From Bacillota bacterium (lineage in GTDB: Bacteria > Bacillota > DTU025): DNA of 8,144 nt. The stretch covers positions 1 through 8,144 of the forward strand of contig DMOT01000074.1 in NCBI GenBank assembly GCA_003456765.1. Reading direction: 5' to 3'. A program made the position numbers and the translations under genes. Numbering within the stretch: position 1 is the first letter of the stretch; the number at the start of each line of letters is the position of its first letter. The notes beneath the pieces are model-generated. The model was not told where the DNA came from. It worked only from the letters and a program-made list of their open reading frames with translations, and did no database searches. Shown here one piece after another: positions 1 through 6,588 of this stretch.

Positions 1-61
1 TCATGGCAAAGCCCACATGCGAAAAACGGACTCTACCCCTCACATGTGGAGTGGCGCGGAT

Positions 62-95
62 GCTATTGGCGGCAAAAGCTATTGACGCCAATAGC
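62..95 (-). terminator. Possible weak terminator or 3' structure with two alternative hairpins
   Basis: On the plus strand GCTATTG occurs at 62-68 and 78-84, and its complement CAATAGC at 89-95. In the operon transcript (minus strand) the first structure to emerge is a 7-bp stem with a 4-nt loop (95-89 with 84-78), directly followed by UUUU. A longer 10-bp stem (86-95 with 62-71) uses the same arm and would replace it. The inverted repeats are certain. The terminator role is weak, because the stem is only partly GC and there are just four U residues. Confidence 0.35.
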
Positions 96-182
96 GAAAA
101 CGCCAGAACGCACTCTGCGCCCCGGCGTCTACACACTCTCCACGCTCGTCTTCGCCTGGCAACCACAGCAAGTTCACTGACC

Positions 183-202
183 AAGGCCGGCTAAGGCCGG
201 CT
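183..202. repeat. Two tandem copies of a 10-bp repeat with a GC-rich hairpin
   Basis: AAGGCCGGCT occurs twice in direct succession (183-192 and 193-202). Each copy contains the palindrome GCCGGC, so the two can pair (186-191 with 196-201) in a 6-bp all-GC stem with a 4-nt loop. The hairpin begins about 10 nt after the atpD stop codon on the transcript. No run of U follows it, so it is more likely an mRNA 3'-end structure or a pause site than an intrinsic terminator. Confidence 0.6.
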
Positions 203-211
203 AGGGCTGCC

Positions 212-853
212 TCAGACGCTCCTATCCCCCACTATCTCCTTGACCTTCATCAACCTCGTGATGTTCGCGCGCTCCGCCTCATCGAGCTTCATGGTGATAT
301 ACTTGATCGAGGTTTCAAGCTGGGGTATAACAACGTGTTCAAGAGCGTTTACACGTCTTCTCGTCCTTTCGATCTCGCCAGCCAGAAGCTCCACTGACTT
401 TTCGACTTCAGCCAACTCCACGAGGCCCGGCATGGCCTCTGAAAGAAGCCTGATGGCCGTGTCGAGTTCGGACGAGGTGTATGCAAACCCGTAGGGATAT
501 ATATTGGTCCTGTCTTCTTGTCCCTCAAAACTCCATTCAAACTTAGGGACCTCAACGTTCATTATGTGCCGCCGGGAAGCTTTTAAGGCAACGCGCTCCT
601 TCGGGTACATCAACGCTGCATCCACGGAGTTGGAAGACATCGCGCCCCGCGCTATGAGAAAGCCTCTGAAAGCCTCGCCGAGCTTCTCATCGACTTCTTC
701 TCTCAATTCCCTGTCGCGCTTCACCAGCTCGAGGAATTGCTTCATCAGCTCGTCCAGCTTGTCCTTGAGAAGCTTATGGCCGCGCACGGCCACAGCGTGC
801 CTCTTCTTCAGCTCGAGCAGATGCATTCTGGTTGGACTGACTCTGGTGTTCAT
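212..853 (-). CDS. atpD: V-type ATPase subunit D (central shaft)
   Basis: This 213-residue protein is the rotating shaft, whose two long helices form a coiled coil inside the A3B3 head. It is not the F-type beta subunit, also called atpD. The N-terminal helix has the family signature: SPTRMHLLELKKRHAVAVRG, then HKLLKDKLDEL (about 6-36). The middle has the usual NVEVPKFEWSF and YPYGFAYTSSELD segments (about 98-130). The C-terminal helix has RRRVNALEHVVIPQLETSIK, then YITMKLDEAERANITRLMKVK (about 165-205). Both helical arms are full length and the gene is complete. The start is ATG, with a GGGAG/GGAGTGA site overlapping the end of atpB about 9-12 nt upstream. It is the last V-ATPase gene in the window. 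In E. hirae, ntpD is followed by ntpH and ntpJ, but neither is visible here. Confidence 0.98.
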   Translation of the reverse strand: MNTRVSPTRMHLLELKKRHAVAVRGHKLLKDKLDELMKQFLELVKRDRELREEVDEKLGEAFRGFLIARGAMSSNSVDAALMYPKERVALKASRRHIMNVEVPKFEWSFEGQEDRTNIYPYGFAYTSSELDTAIRLLSEAMPGLVELAEVEKSVELLAGEIERTRRRVNALEHVVIPQLETSIKYITMKLDEAERANITRLMKVKEIVGDRSV

Positions 854-862
854 GGCGCCCGA

Positions 863-2263
863 TCACTCCCTCGCGGGCTCTGTTTCTTCTTCATCGGTCG
901 GGAGGTACTTCTCGATGAACTCCATCCTGATACGCGTTAGCTCGCTCACAGGCAGCATCGCGAGCAGATCCCAACCTATGCTAAGTGTCTGCTCAATTCC
1001 CCTATTCTCGTCGACGCCTTGCTTGACGTATCTCTGTTCAAACTCGTCTGCGAATCTGGAGAAGATCTTGTCAGAAGGAGACAGAGCCGCCTCACCGAGG
1101 ATCACTGCCAGTTCCTTGGCTTCCTTGCCCCGCGCATAAGCAGCGTATAGCTGGTTCATGGTGTCAGCGTGATCCTCTCTTGTCTTTCCTTCGCCTATCC
1201 CCTTGTCCTTCAATCTCGAGAGGGACGGAAGCACGTCGATCGGGGGATATATTCCCTTCCGGTGAAGCTCTCTGCTGACGATCACCTGTCCCTCAGTGAT
1301 GTAGCCTGTAAGGTCCGGGATAGGATGCGTCTTGTCATCTTCGGGCATTGTCAGAATGGGGATTTGCGTAATCGAGCCCTTCTTCCCCTTGATTCTGCCC
1401 GCACGCTCATAAATAGTTGCAAGGTCTGTGTACAGGTATCCCGGATACCCGCGCCTTCCAGGAACCTCTCTGCGAGCAGCTGAAACCTCGCGCAAGGCCT
1501 CGCAGTAGTTTGTCATGTCAGTCAGAATGACCAGCACGTGCATGCCAAGTTCGTACGCAAGGTATTCCGCTGCAGTCAGCGCCATCCTGGGTGTGGAGAT
1601 CCGTTCGATTGCAGGGTCGTCTGCAAGGTTTATGAAAAGCACTGCACGTTCAATAGCGCCTGTGCGCCTGAAGTCGGCGATGAAGAAATTCGCCTCTTCG
1701 AACGTGATGCCCATAGCTCCAAACACGACTGCGAACTGCTCCCCGGTCCCAACAACCCGGGCCTGCCTTGCAATCTGCGCAGCCAACTGCGAGTGGGGCA
1801 ATCCAGAGCCGGAGAAGATCGGAAGTTTCTGCCCGCGCACTAGCGTATTGAGTCCGTCGATGGCAGATATTCCAGTCTGAATAAACTCAGACGGGTAGTC
1901 TCGGGCATACGGGTTTATGGGGTTACCATTGGTGTCCAGGCGAGCCTCGGGTATGATTCTGGGCCCATCGTCAATCGGACGCCCCAGCCCATCAAAGACG
2001 CGTCCCAGTATCTCAGGGGACACGCCTAGCTCCAGTCCTCGCCCCAAAAATCGGACCCGGGCTGACGTAAGCTCCAAACCTGCTGAGCCCTCAAAGAGCT
2101 GAACGAGGGCATTTGTGCCCTCCACTTCTAGCACTCGTCCTCGCCTGGTCTCGCCTTCTCCAACAACTATCTCAACCAATTCGCCATACTTGGCCTCTTC
2201 AACCTTCTCAACCAGCATGAGAGGCCCGGCAACTTCTTTGACAGTAAGATATTCCTTAAGCAA
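863..2263 (-). CDS. atpB: V-type ATPase subunit B (non-catalytic nucleotide-binding subunit)
   Basis: This is the B subunit, which alternates with A in the head and completes the active site from the neighbouring face. From the TTG start it has 466 residues. The N-terminus [19 protein letters not shown] is a classic family signature. Where A has a phosphate-binding loop, B has the degenerate GSGLPHSQL (about 152-160), lacking the Lys-Thr pair, as expected for a non-catalytic subunit. [20 protein letters not shown] lies near 245-264, followed by [21 protein letters not shown]. The arginine finger that reaches into the A active site is in [11 protein letters not shown]. It falls at Arg350 with this start, the same number as in E. 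hirae NtpB. If GTG at 2272 were used, three residues would be added. The 8-nt overlap with atpA suggests coupled translation, which would suit the 1:1 ratio of A and B. The TGA stop lies 9 nt before atpD. Confidence 0.99.
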   Translation of the reverse strand: MLKEYLTVKEVAGPLMLVEKVEEAKYGELVEIVVGEGETRRGRVLEVEGTNALVQLFEGSAGLELTSARVRFLGRGLELGVSPEILGRVFDGLGRPIDDGPRIIPEARLDTNGNPINPYARDYPSEFIQTGISAIDGLNTLVRGQKLPIFSGSGLPHSQLAAQIARQARVVGTGEQFAVVFGAMGITFEEANFFIADFRRTGAIERAVLFINLADDPAIERISTPRMALTAAEYLAYELGMHVLVILTDMTNYCEALREVSAARREVPGRRGYPGYLYTDLATIYERAGRIKGKKGSITQIPILTMPEDDKTHPIPDLTGYITEGQVIVSRELHRKGIYPPIDVLPSLSRLKDKGIGEGKTREDHADTMNQLYAAYARGKEAKELAVILGEAALSPSDKIFSRFADEFEQRYVKQGVDENRGIEQTLSIGWDLLAMLPVSELTRIRMEFIEKYLPTDEEETEPARE

Positions 2264-4049
2264 CGTCCTCACCTCCGCCGGCAGTAAGGGCAGCTACTTC
2301 CCGTCTGACCTCGAGAGCCAACTCGTCGATATCCGAGACGTTAGCTTCCTCAACATACTTCATCCGCCCGATCTTGCCATGGACTGCCAACTCCGTCAAC
2401 TGGCTGAAGGATGCTCCCTTCTCTACCGCATCACGGCACGCGTGATCCAGCTCGAGGATGACTCTTAACATCGCAGCCTGCTTCTTCAGGGATGTATATG
2501 TGTCGACCTCGTGGAAAGCGTTCTGGTGAAGGAAGTCTTCGCGAATGCTCCGCGCCGTCTGCATCGTAATGCGTTCTCCAGGCGACAGGGCGTCCATCCC
2601 CACCAGCCTCACTATCTCAGACAGGCTCGCCTCTTCCTGGAGTATTCTCATGGCCTCCTGCCTCATGTCAATGAACTCGCTGCCTACCATCTTTCTCAGG
2701 CTTTCATCTATGTTTTCAAGATACAGCGAGTAGCTGGTAAGCCAGTTGACTGCCGGAAAGTGGCGGCTGTAAGCCAGGTTCGCGTCAAGCGCCCAGAATA
2801 CTTTCACAACCCTGAGCGTCGCCTGCGCTACCGGTTCCGACAGGTCTCCGCCAGGGGGCGACACTGCACCCACCACTGTGAGAGCTCCCTCTCTCCCGTC
2901 AGAGCCTACGCAGGTCACTCTGCCAGCCCTCTCATAGAACTCCGACACCCTGGAGCCCAGGTATGCCGGATAACCTTCCTCGCCCGGCATCTCCTCAAGG
3001 CGCCCTGACATCTCGCGAAGCGCCTCAGCCCATCTCGACGTGGAGTCGGCCATCAAAGCCACCGAATAGCCCATGTCGCGGAAGTACTCGGCAATAGTTA
3101 TTCCGGTGTAAACCGACGATTCGCGCGCCGCGACCGGCATGTCCGACGTGTTCGCTATCAGCACTGTCCTCTTCATCAGGGGTTCTCCGCTCTTGGGGTC
3201 TAGCAGCTCAGGAAATTCCATGAGAACGTCGGTCATCTCGTTGCCTCGCTCGCCGCATCCGACATAAACAACTATTTCAGCATCAGCCCACTTGGCGAGC
3301 TGGTGCTGGACGACTGTTTTTCCGGATCCAAACGGTCCGGGAATACATGCGGTTCCGCCCTTGGCAACGGGGAAGAAAGTGTCGAGCACTCGCTGCCCGC
3401 TCACAAGGGGTTCGCCCGGCGCAAGTTTGGTCCCGAACGGACGGCCCTGCCGCACTGGCCATCTCTGCATCATCTGAATCTCGCGAACTCCGCCCGCCGT
3501 CTCGACCTTTGCTATTACGTCAGTTACTCTGGCAGGACCTTTGTGAATCCATGTTACCTTCCCGGATACTCCCGGCGGCACCATAATTCTGTGCTCAACA
3601 ACTGGCGTCTCCTGCACTGTGCCGAGGATGTCGCCGGCTGTCACATCTACCCCGTCAGACACTTTCGGAGCAAAGTCCCATACCTTCTCGCGGTCGAGCC
3701 CCGTAGCCTCCAGCCCGCGTGTTATGCGGTCTCCCGCCATCTCCCTGATGCGGTCGAGCGGCCGCTGAATACCATCGTATATGGACCCGATCAGTCCAGG
3801 ACCCAGCTCGACTGAGAGAGGCTCTCCCGTAGTGTACACCGGCTCACCTGGTCCAAGCCCGGCCGTCTCTTCGTACACCTGTATTGAAGCGCGGTCCCCT
3901 CTCATCTCGATGATCTCGCCTATCAGTCGCTGCTCGGAGACGCGCACGACATCGTACATCTTGGCCCCCGCCATCCCTGAAGCGACAACCAGAGGCCCCG
4001 ATACTTTTGCAATAGTTCCTACGCCCGTCCCATGGTTCATATCAGGCAT
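2256..4049 (-). CDS. atpA: V-type ATPase catalytic subunit A
   Basis: This 597-residue protein is the catalytic ATP-binding subunit, three per enzyme. An N-terminal beta-barrel comes first ([12 protein letters not shown], 11-22). The long insertion typical of V-type A subunits, and absent from F-type alpha and beta, follows at about 110-200. The phosphate-binding loop is GPFGSGKT at 238-245, with Lys244 and Thr245. VGCGERGNE (263-271) holds the catalytic Glu267 and Arg268. [16 protein letters not shown] (331-346) has the metal-binding Asp335, followed by [11 protein letters not shown]. The C-terminal third is the helical domain that contacts the shaft. All expected catalytic residues are present. 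The loop has Ser242 where eukaryotic enzymes carry a redox-sensitive cysteine, as is usual in bacteria. The ATG at 4049 overlaps atpF by 8 nt. A second ATG at 4040, three codons in and better spaced from an upstream GAGGGG, is possible. E. hirae symbol: ntpA. Confidence 0.99.
   Translation of the reverse strand: MPDMNHGTGVGTIAKVSGPLVVASGMAGAKMYDVVRVSEQRLIGEIIEMRGDRASIQVYEETAGLGPGEPVYTTGEPLSVELGPGLIGSIYDGIQRPLDRIREMAGDRITRGLEATGLDREKVWDFAPKVSDGVDVTAGDILGTVQETPVVEHRIMVPPGVSGKVTWIHKGPARVTDVIAKVETAGGVREIQMMQRWPVRQGRPFGTKLAPGEPLVSGQRVLDTFFPVAKGGTACIPGPFGSGKTVVQHQLAKWADAEIVVYVGCGERGNEMTDVLMEFPELLDPKSGEPLMKRTVLIANTSDMPVAARESSVYTGITIAEYFRDMGYSVALMADSTSRWAEALREMSGRLEEMPGEEGYPAYLGSRVSEFYERAGRVTCVGSDGREGALTVVGAVSPPGGDLSEPVAQATLRVVKVFWALDANLAYSRHFPAVNWLTSYSLYLENIDESLRKMVGSEFIDMRQEAMRILQEEASLSEIVRLVGMDALSPGERITMQTARSIREDFLHQNAFHEVDTYTSLKKQAAMLRVILELDHACRDAVEKGASFSQLTELAVHGKIGRMKYVEEANVSDIDELALEVRREVAALTAGGGEDVA
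2269..2276 (-). promoter_or_regulatory. Ribosome binding site supporting a TTG start of atpB
   Basis: The minus strand reads GGAGGTGA, a near-perfect complement to the 3' end of 16S rRNA, 5 nt before a TTG at 2261-2263. The longest open frame begins at a GTG (2270-2272) that lies inside this site and so cannot use it. TTG is therefore the preferred start. It lies inside the end of atpA. Confidence 0.7.
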
Positions 4050-4371
4050 TCCCCTCTCTTCCGAACAAGATGTCGGCGCCGAGCGCTTTCTCCACCGTCC
4101 GCCTTATCTTCTCCATAGCCGCTCCCCGCTCGCCCTTATTGTCCGGTATAGTCAGCACAACAGGCAGGGGTTCCTGGCTGTATTCTGTAATCACGTCGAT
4201 GATCTCGCTCGCGTGTGTTTCGGTAATGTATATAACAGCATAATCACGGCGCGCCGCCCGGCGGAGCGCCTCCTCTGCTTCCTTTCCATTCCTTGCAGGG
4301 AAGACTGACACGCCCAGGGCCCGAAAGCCCAGGATGGAGTCTTCATCCCCGATAACCGCAATCTTATGCAT
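4042..4371 (-). CDS. atpF: V-type ATPase subunit F (central shaft)
   Basis: This 109-residue protein is the small shaft subunit that binds D and modulates activity. E. hirae calls it ntpG, and it is unrelated to the F-type b subunit gene atpF. It opens with [21 protein letters not shown], the hallmark of the family, in which a beta strand leads into the GDxDS loop. The rest fits a small alternating alpha/beta fold: a DYAVIYITE strand near 45-53 and [10 protein letters not shown] near 68-77, followed by a charged C-terminal helix for docking to D. I prefer the ATG at 4369-4371, which matches the usual N-terminus. In-frame GTG codons at 4378-4380 and 4375-4377 lie closer to a GAGAGG site (4385-4390) and would add two or three residues. 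The gene overlaps atpC upstream and atpA downstream by 8 nt each with the chosen starts. Confidence 0.95.
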   Translation of the reverse strand: MHKIAVIGDEDSILGFRALGVSVFPARNGKEAEEALRRAARRDYAVIYITETHASEIIDVITEYSQEPLPVVLTIPDNKGERGAAMEKIRRTVEKALGADILFGREGNA

Positions 4372-5476
4372 ACGCACCACTCAGCCTCTCACGGATCACA
4401 TCTGGTGGGATCCTGTTCATCTTGCCAACGAAGATCCGCCGCAGCTTGTCAGCTTCAACCTCTCTTGCGGCAAGGTAAGCCAGCACAGTCTCATAGCCAA
4501 TAGCAGCGCCTCTTTCAGGAACCATCTTCATCTCCAGTTCGGCTGTGGCAAGGTTCTCAAGGACAACTAATGATCCGCTGGCAAGCCAGGCATTCATGCC
4601 TTTTTCTACGAGGGCCGCATAGGGCGTGGCCTTAAAGTGGGCCACAAAATCCGCGTCCGGCTTCTCATATGCTTCAAGAAGCGCGCCGGCGTCAAGGGTT
4701 CCATGTGGAAGCAATACGTCGCGCGCAAAATCTGCATCTTTTCCTATAGCACGCAGCCGCATGCAGATCTTTATGTTCGCAAGATCCGCCATTGCCGCCA
4801 CGATCTCCTCGAGTTCGCGAGCTCTCCTTGAAATGGCGACATTGTAGAAGTAATCATATGATGCGCGGTCCATCACAAAGTCGATATGCTGCGGATCCCG
4901 GCCATGCCTCAAATACGCTTCAACGGCCTTGCGTCCGGCATCAACGATTGCATTCTCCAGAGCCGCCCCGGCCTCGTCCTTCTCTGCGGGGTCGCCAGAC
5001 ACGACCACTTCATCATCGTGTTCGCCTGAATCATCTTCGCCATCTGGCGGATAATACTCAAGCATAATGATATCAGCGTATTCTCCGATCCGATCAGGGT
5101 CGATCAATCCAACTGACGACAGCCCGAGTCCTTCCCTCACTTCATTGCCCAGGTCCCTTTTGACCAGGCGCGACTTGAGATGAACCTTCATGTTGTGAAA
5201 ATCGTGTTTGGCTCTGAGTACCCCGGTGAGCTCCGGGTCGGGCGAAAACTCGGCAATGAACTGATGGATGCGCTTGAGCTCCTCGTCTATGATCTCCTCA
5301 TAGCGTTCAGGAATGATCTCGCGGCCCTGTCCATATTCAGTTTCACTGAGGATTCGCACCAGCTCCTCTGGGCTGCCTGCATCGATCATCCGGTTGAATC
5401 TGGCCCGATCAATCATGCGATTTTCGATAGCCCAAATCCTTCCCGACACGTATGCAAACCTGTCATCGAAACCCAA
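4364..5476 (-). CDS. atpC: V-type ATPase subunit C (d-type adaptor between shaft and ring)
   Basis: This is the funnel-shaped adaptor, equivalent to eukaryotic subunit d, that sits on the K ring and receives the D-F shaft. It is not related to the F-type epsilon gene also called atpC. The 370-residue protein opens with FAYVSGRIWAIENRMID, the typical family N-terminus. It has an ETEYG motif at 45-49 and the conserved helix LRAKHDFHNMKVHLKSRL at 87-104. It ends with LRRIFVGKMNRIPPDVIRERL, the usual C-terminal signature. It is longer than E. hirae NtpC (about 330 residues). Part of the excess is a very acidic, low-complexity stretch at about residues 145-168, between two normal helical regions. 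The start is TTG with a strong ribosome binding site. The TAA stop overlaps the preferred atpF ATG in an 8-nt ATGCATAA junction. Confidence 0.94.
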   Translation of the reverse strand: MGFDDRFAYVSGRIWAIENRMIDRARFNRMIDAGSPEELVRILSETEYGQGREIIPERYEEIIDEELKRIHQFIAEFSPDPELTGVLRAKHDFHNMKVHLKSRLVKRDLGNEVREGLGLSSVGLIDPDRIGEYADIIMLEYYPPDGEDDSGEHDDEVVVSGDPAEKDEAGAALENAIVDAGRKAVEAYLRHGRDPQHIDFVMDRASYDYFYNVAISRRARELEEIVAAMADLANIKICMRLRAIGKDADFARDVLLPHGTLDAGALLEAYEKPDADFVAHFKATPYAALVEKGMNAWLASGSLVVLENLATAELEMKMVPERGAAIGYETVLAYLAAREVEADKLRRIFVGKMNRIPPDVIRERLSGAYA

Positions 5477-5478
5477 GG

Positions 5479-6084
5479 CTACGACCTCCCGAATAGAGCC
5501 TCTGCAATCAGTGGCGCCAGTTCATTCTCGCACGCCACCAACAACGAATCCAGGGAACAATCCACCTCAACGGTGGATGCCCTGAGTATGAACCCGCCTG
5601 CAAGATCCGCTGTATCAGACGAAAGCTTAAGTTGGGTCTTTCGGCCTCCGGCCGCGAGCTCCGAAGCTACATCCTTAATGAATTCCGAGTCAATGCGCCC
5701 TCGATCAGACGCAGCCACAAGGACCTCTACCTCACCCACTGGAGCTGCACTGATCATCATCTTCTTCATGATTCCAAGATATTTTCCATCGGGCAGCGCA
5801 CGTATTCTGGCAGGAACTTCAGCCATTACTTCCTCAATAGCATCGCCCTTAGCGCGAAGCATAGCATTGCGGATCTCGAGAGAACGCATGATCTCGGCGC
5901 GCCTCTCGTCCTCGCCTGCCACAGCACGGGCTCTTTCGATGGCACTCTTCCGTATCTCATCCGATTTGGCTTTGGCTTCCTGGTCGATCTCAGCGCACCT
6001 TTCCCCGGCAGCGCTTAGAATTCTGTCAGCCCTTTCACGTGCTTCATCCAGAATTCGGCCCTTCAGTCTTTCGAGGTTTTCCAT
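5479..6084 (-). CDS. atpE: V-type ATPase subunit E (peripheral stalk)
   Basis: This protein of about 201 residues is the E subunit. In this family E pairs with the small G/H subunit to form the peripheral stalks that hold the A3B3 head against rotation. From the ATG at 6084, residues 1 to about 95 are highly charged, rich in Glu, Arg, Lys and Ala, and almost free of proline, as expected for the long N-terminal helix. The stretch SLEIRNAMLRAKGDAIEEV fits the conserved turn into the C-terminal half. The rest is a compact mixed domain with a GGF motif near its middle, typical of the part that binds the head. The assignment relies more on pattern and gene position than on catalytic residues, because E diverges quickly. 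A longer start, GTG at 6093, is possible but poorly placed for ribosome binding. The TAG stop lies 2 nt before atpC. No G/H partner gene is in the window. Confidence 0.92.
   Translation of the reverse strand: MENLERLKGRILDEARERADRILSAAGERCAEIDQEAKAKSDEIRKSAIERARAVAGEDERRAEIMRSLEIRNAMLRAKGDAIEEVMAEVPARIRALPDGKYLGIMKKMMISAAPVGEVEVLVAASDRGRIDSEFIKDVASELAAGGRKTQLKLSSDTADLAGGFILRASTVEVDCSLDSLLVACENELAPLIAEALFGRS
5485..5490 (-). promoter_or_regulatory. Ribosome binding site supporting the TTG start of atpC
   Basis: The minus strand reads GGGAGG, 8 nt before a TTG at 5474-5476. It lies inside the end of atpE. Spacing and strength are good. The next residues (GFDDRFAYVSGRI) match the usual N-terminus of subunit C, so TTG is very likely the true start. 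Confidence 0.7.
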
Positions 6085-6092
6085 ATCATACA

Positions 6093-6097
6093 CTCCC
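6093..6097 (-). promoter_or_regulatory. Ribosome binding site that decides the atpE start
   Basis: The minus strand reads GGGAG, 8 nt before an ATG at 6082-6084. An in-frame GTG at 6091-6093 overlaps the GGGAG itself and so cannot use it. The ATG is therefore the better start, which makes the protein three residues shorter than the longest open frame. Confidence 0.65.
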
Positions 6098-6103
6098 GGC
6101 TGA

Positions 6104-6583
6104 TCAGACGTTGATCGAGAGTACCATCAATAGGCTTGCAAGGAGAGCAAGGACAGCATACGTCTCGACCATTGCAGCAAGGATTACTGCCTTTCCCATT
6201 TCCTCCGGACGCTTCGCGACAATGTTGACGCCTGAGGCGGCAACCTGCCCCTGGAATATGGCGGAAAGCCAACCCAGTGCCGCGATGGGAACTGCGGCAA
6301 GAATGAACATGATCCCCTGGTTCGTGGTAAGCGCCTGTATCGATCCGCCGAGAACGCCCATCTTCACCATGATCATCAAGCCCGTAAGGAACCCGTAGAC
6401 TCCCTGGGTTCCAGGAAGCGCCTGCAGAATCAGGACTGGACCGAACTTGTCAGGATCTTCAGTGATCACCCCTGCGCCGGCTCGTCCAACCATGCCGACG
6501 GCCTTGGATGATGCGTACCCGCCTGGAATTACGGCGAGTCCAATTGCCATGAACCCAAGAAGTGTGCCTAGTGTGAAATCCAT
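6104..6583 (-). CDS. atpK: V-type ATPase subunit K, 4-helix rotor-ring proteolipid
   Basis: This 159-residue protein is the rotor-ring subunit that carries the transported ion. It is a fused double hairpin: four hydrophobic helices at about 3-27, 47-77, 87-112 and 130-157, with matching glycine-rich stretches in both halves. Length and layout match Enterococcus hirae NtpK (about 156 residues) rather than the single-hairpin proteolipid of Thermus. The second half has the ion-binding carboxylate, Glu140, in MVETYAVLALL. The first half has LPGTQGVYGF (56-65), with Gln60 where a second carboxylate would be. Leu56, Thr59, Gln60, Gln111 and Glu140 line up with the five NtpK sodium ligands, so sodium transport is inferred. 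The ATG has a strong ribosome binding site 10 nt upstream. The gene begins 5 nt after atpI ends and stops 19 nt before the atpE start. E. hirae symbol: ntpK. Confidence 0.97.
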   Translation of the reverse strand: MDFTLGTLLGFMAIGLAVIPGGYASSKAVGMVGRAGAGVITEDPDKFGPVLILQALPGTQGVYGFLTGLMIMVKMGVLGGSIQALTTNQGIMFILAAVPIAALGWLSAIFQGQVAASGVNIVAKRPEEMGKAVILAAMVETYAVLALLASLLMVLSINV

Positions 6584-6588
6584 GTGTG

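Larger units (their letters stand above)
1..211. other. Non-coding stretch downstream of atpD with repeats
   Basis: I find no convincing gene here. A 63-codon plus-strand frame (3-194) has no family resemblance and no visible ribosome binding site. The stretch holds a 10-bp tandem repeat just after the atpD stop and overlapping inverted repeats at 62-95. A longer-range inverted repeat pairs CCACATG (13-19) with CATGTGG (43-49). The region is probably the 3' untranslated end of the operon or the spacer to the next gene beyond the left edge. Confidence 0.6.

Noticed and set aside
1..4. A minus-strand ATG at the extreme left edge as the start of the next gene
   Set aside because: Only one base follows the ATG in the window and no clear Shine-Dalgarno sequence precedes it, so there is nothing to judge.
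3..194. A 63-codon plus-strand frame in the non-coding left end
   Set aside because: It has no visible ribosome binding site (only two bases precede the start in the window) and no recognisable motif, and it runs through the inverted and tandem repeats. It cannot be excluded as a real small gene, but nothing supports it.
504..1139. A 211-codon open frame on the plus strand opposite atpD and atpB
   Set aside because: It is a serine- and leucine-rich shadow of charged coding sequence in a GC-rich gene, with no family resemblance, and both genes beneath it are certain.
2256..4049. Reading the two large subunits as F-type alpha and beta
   Set aside because: The larger protein has the V-type insertion and GPFGSGKT with GCGERGNE. 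The smaller lacks the Lys-Thr pair of the loop and carries V-type B signatures, and the neighbours are D, F, C, E, K and I.
5180..6103. A 307-codon open frame on the plus strand opposite atpE and the start of atpC
   Set aside because: It lies antisense to two well-supported genes. Its product is rich in Ser, Ala, Arg and Ile with no recognisable domain, as expected from the complement of a Glu/Arg/Ala-rich coiled-coil gene.
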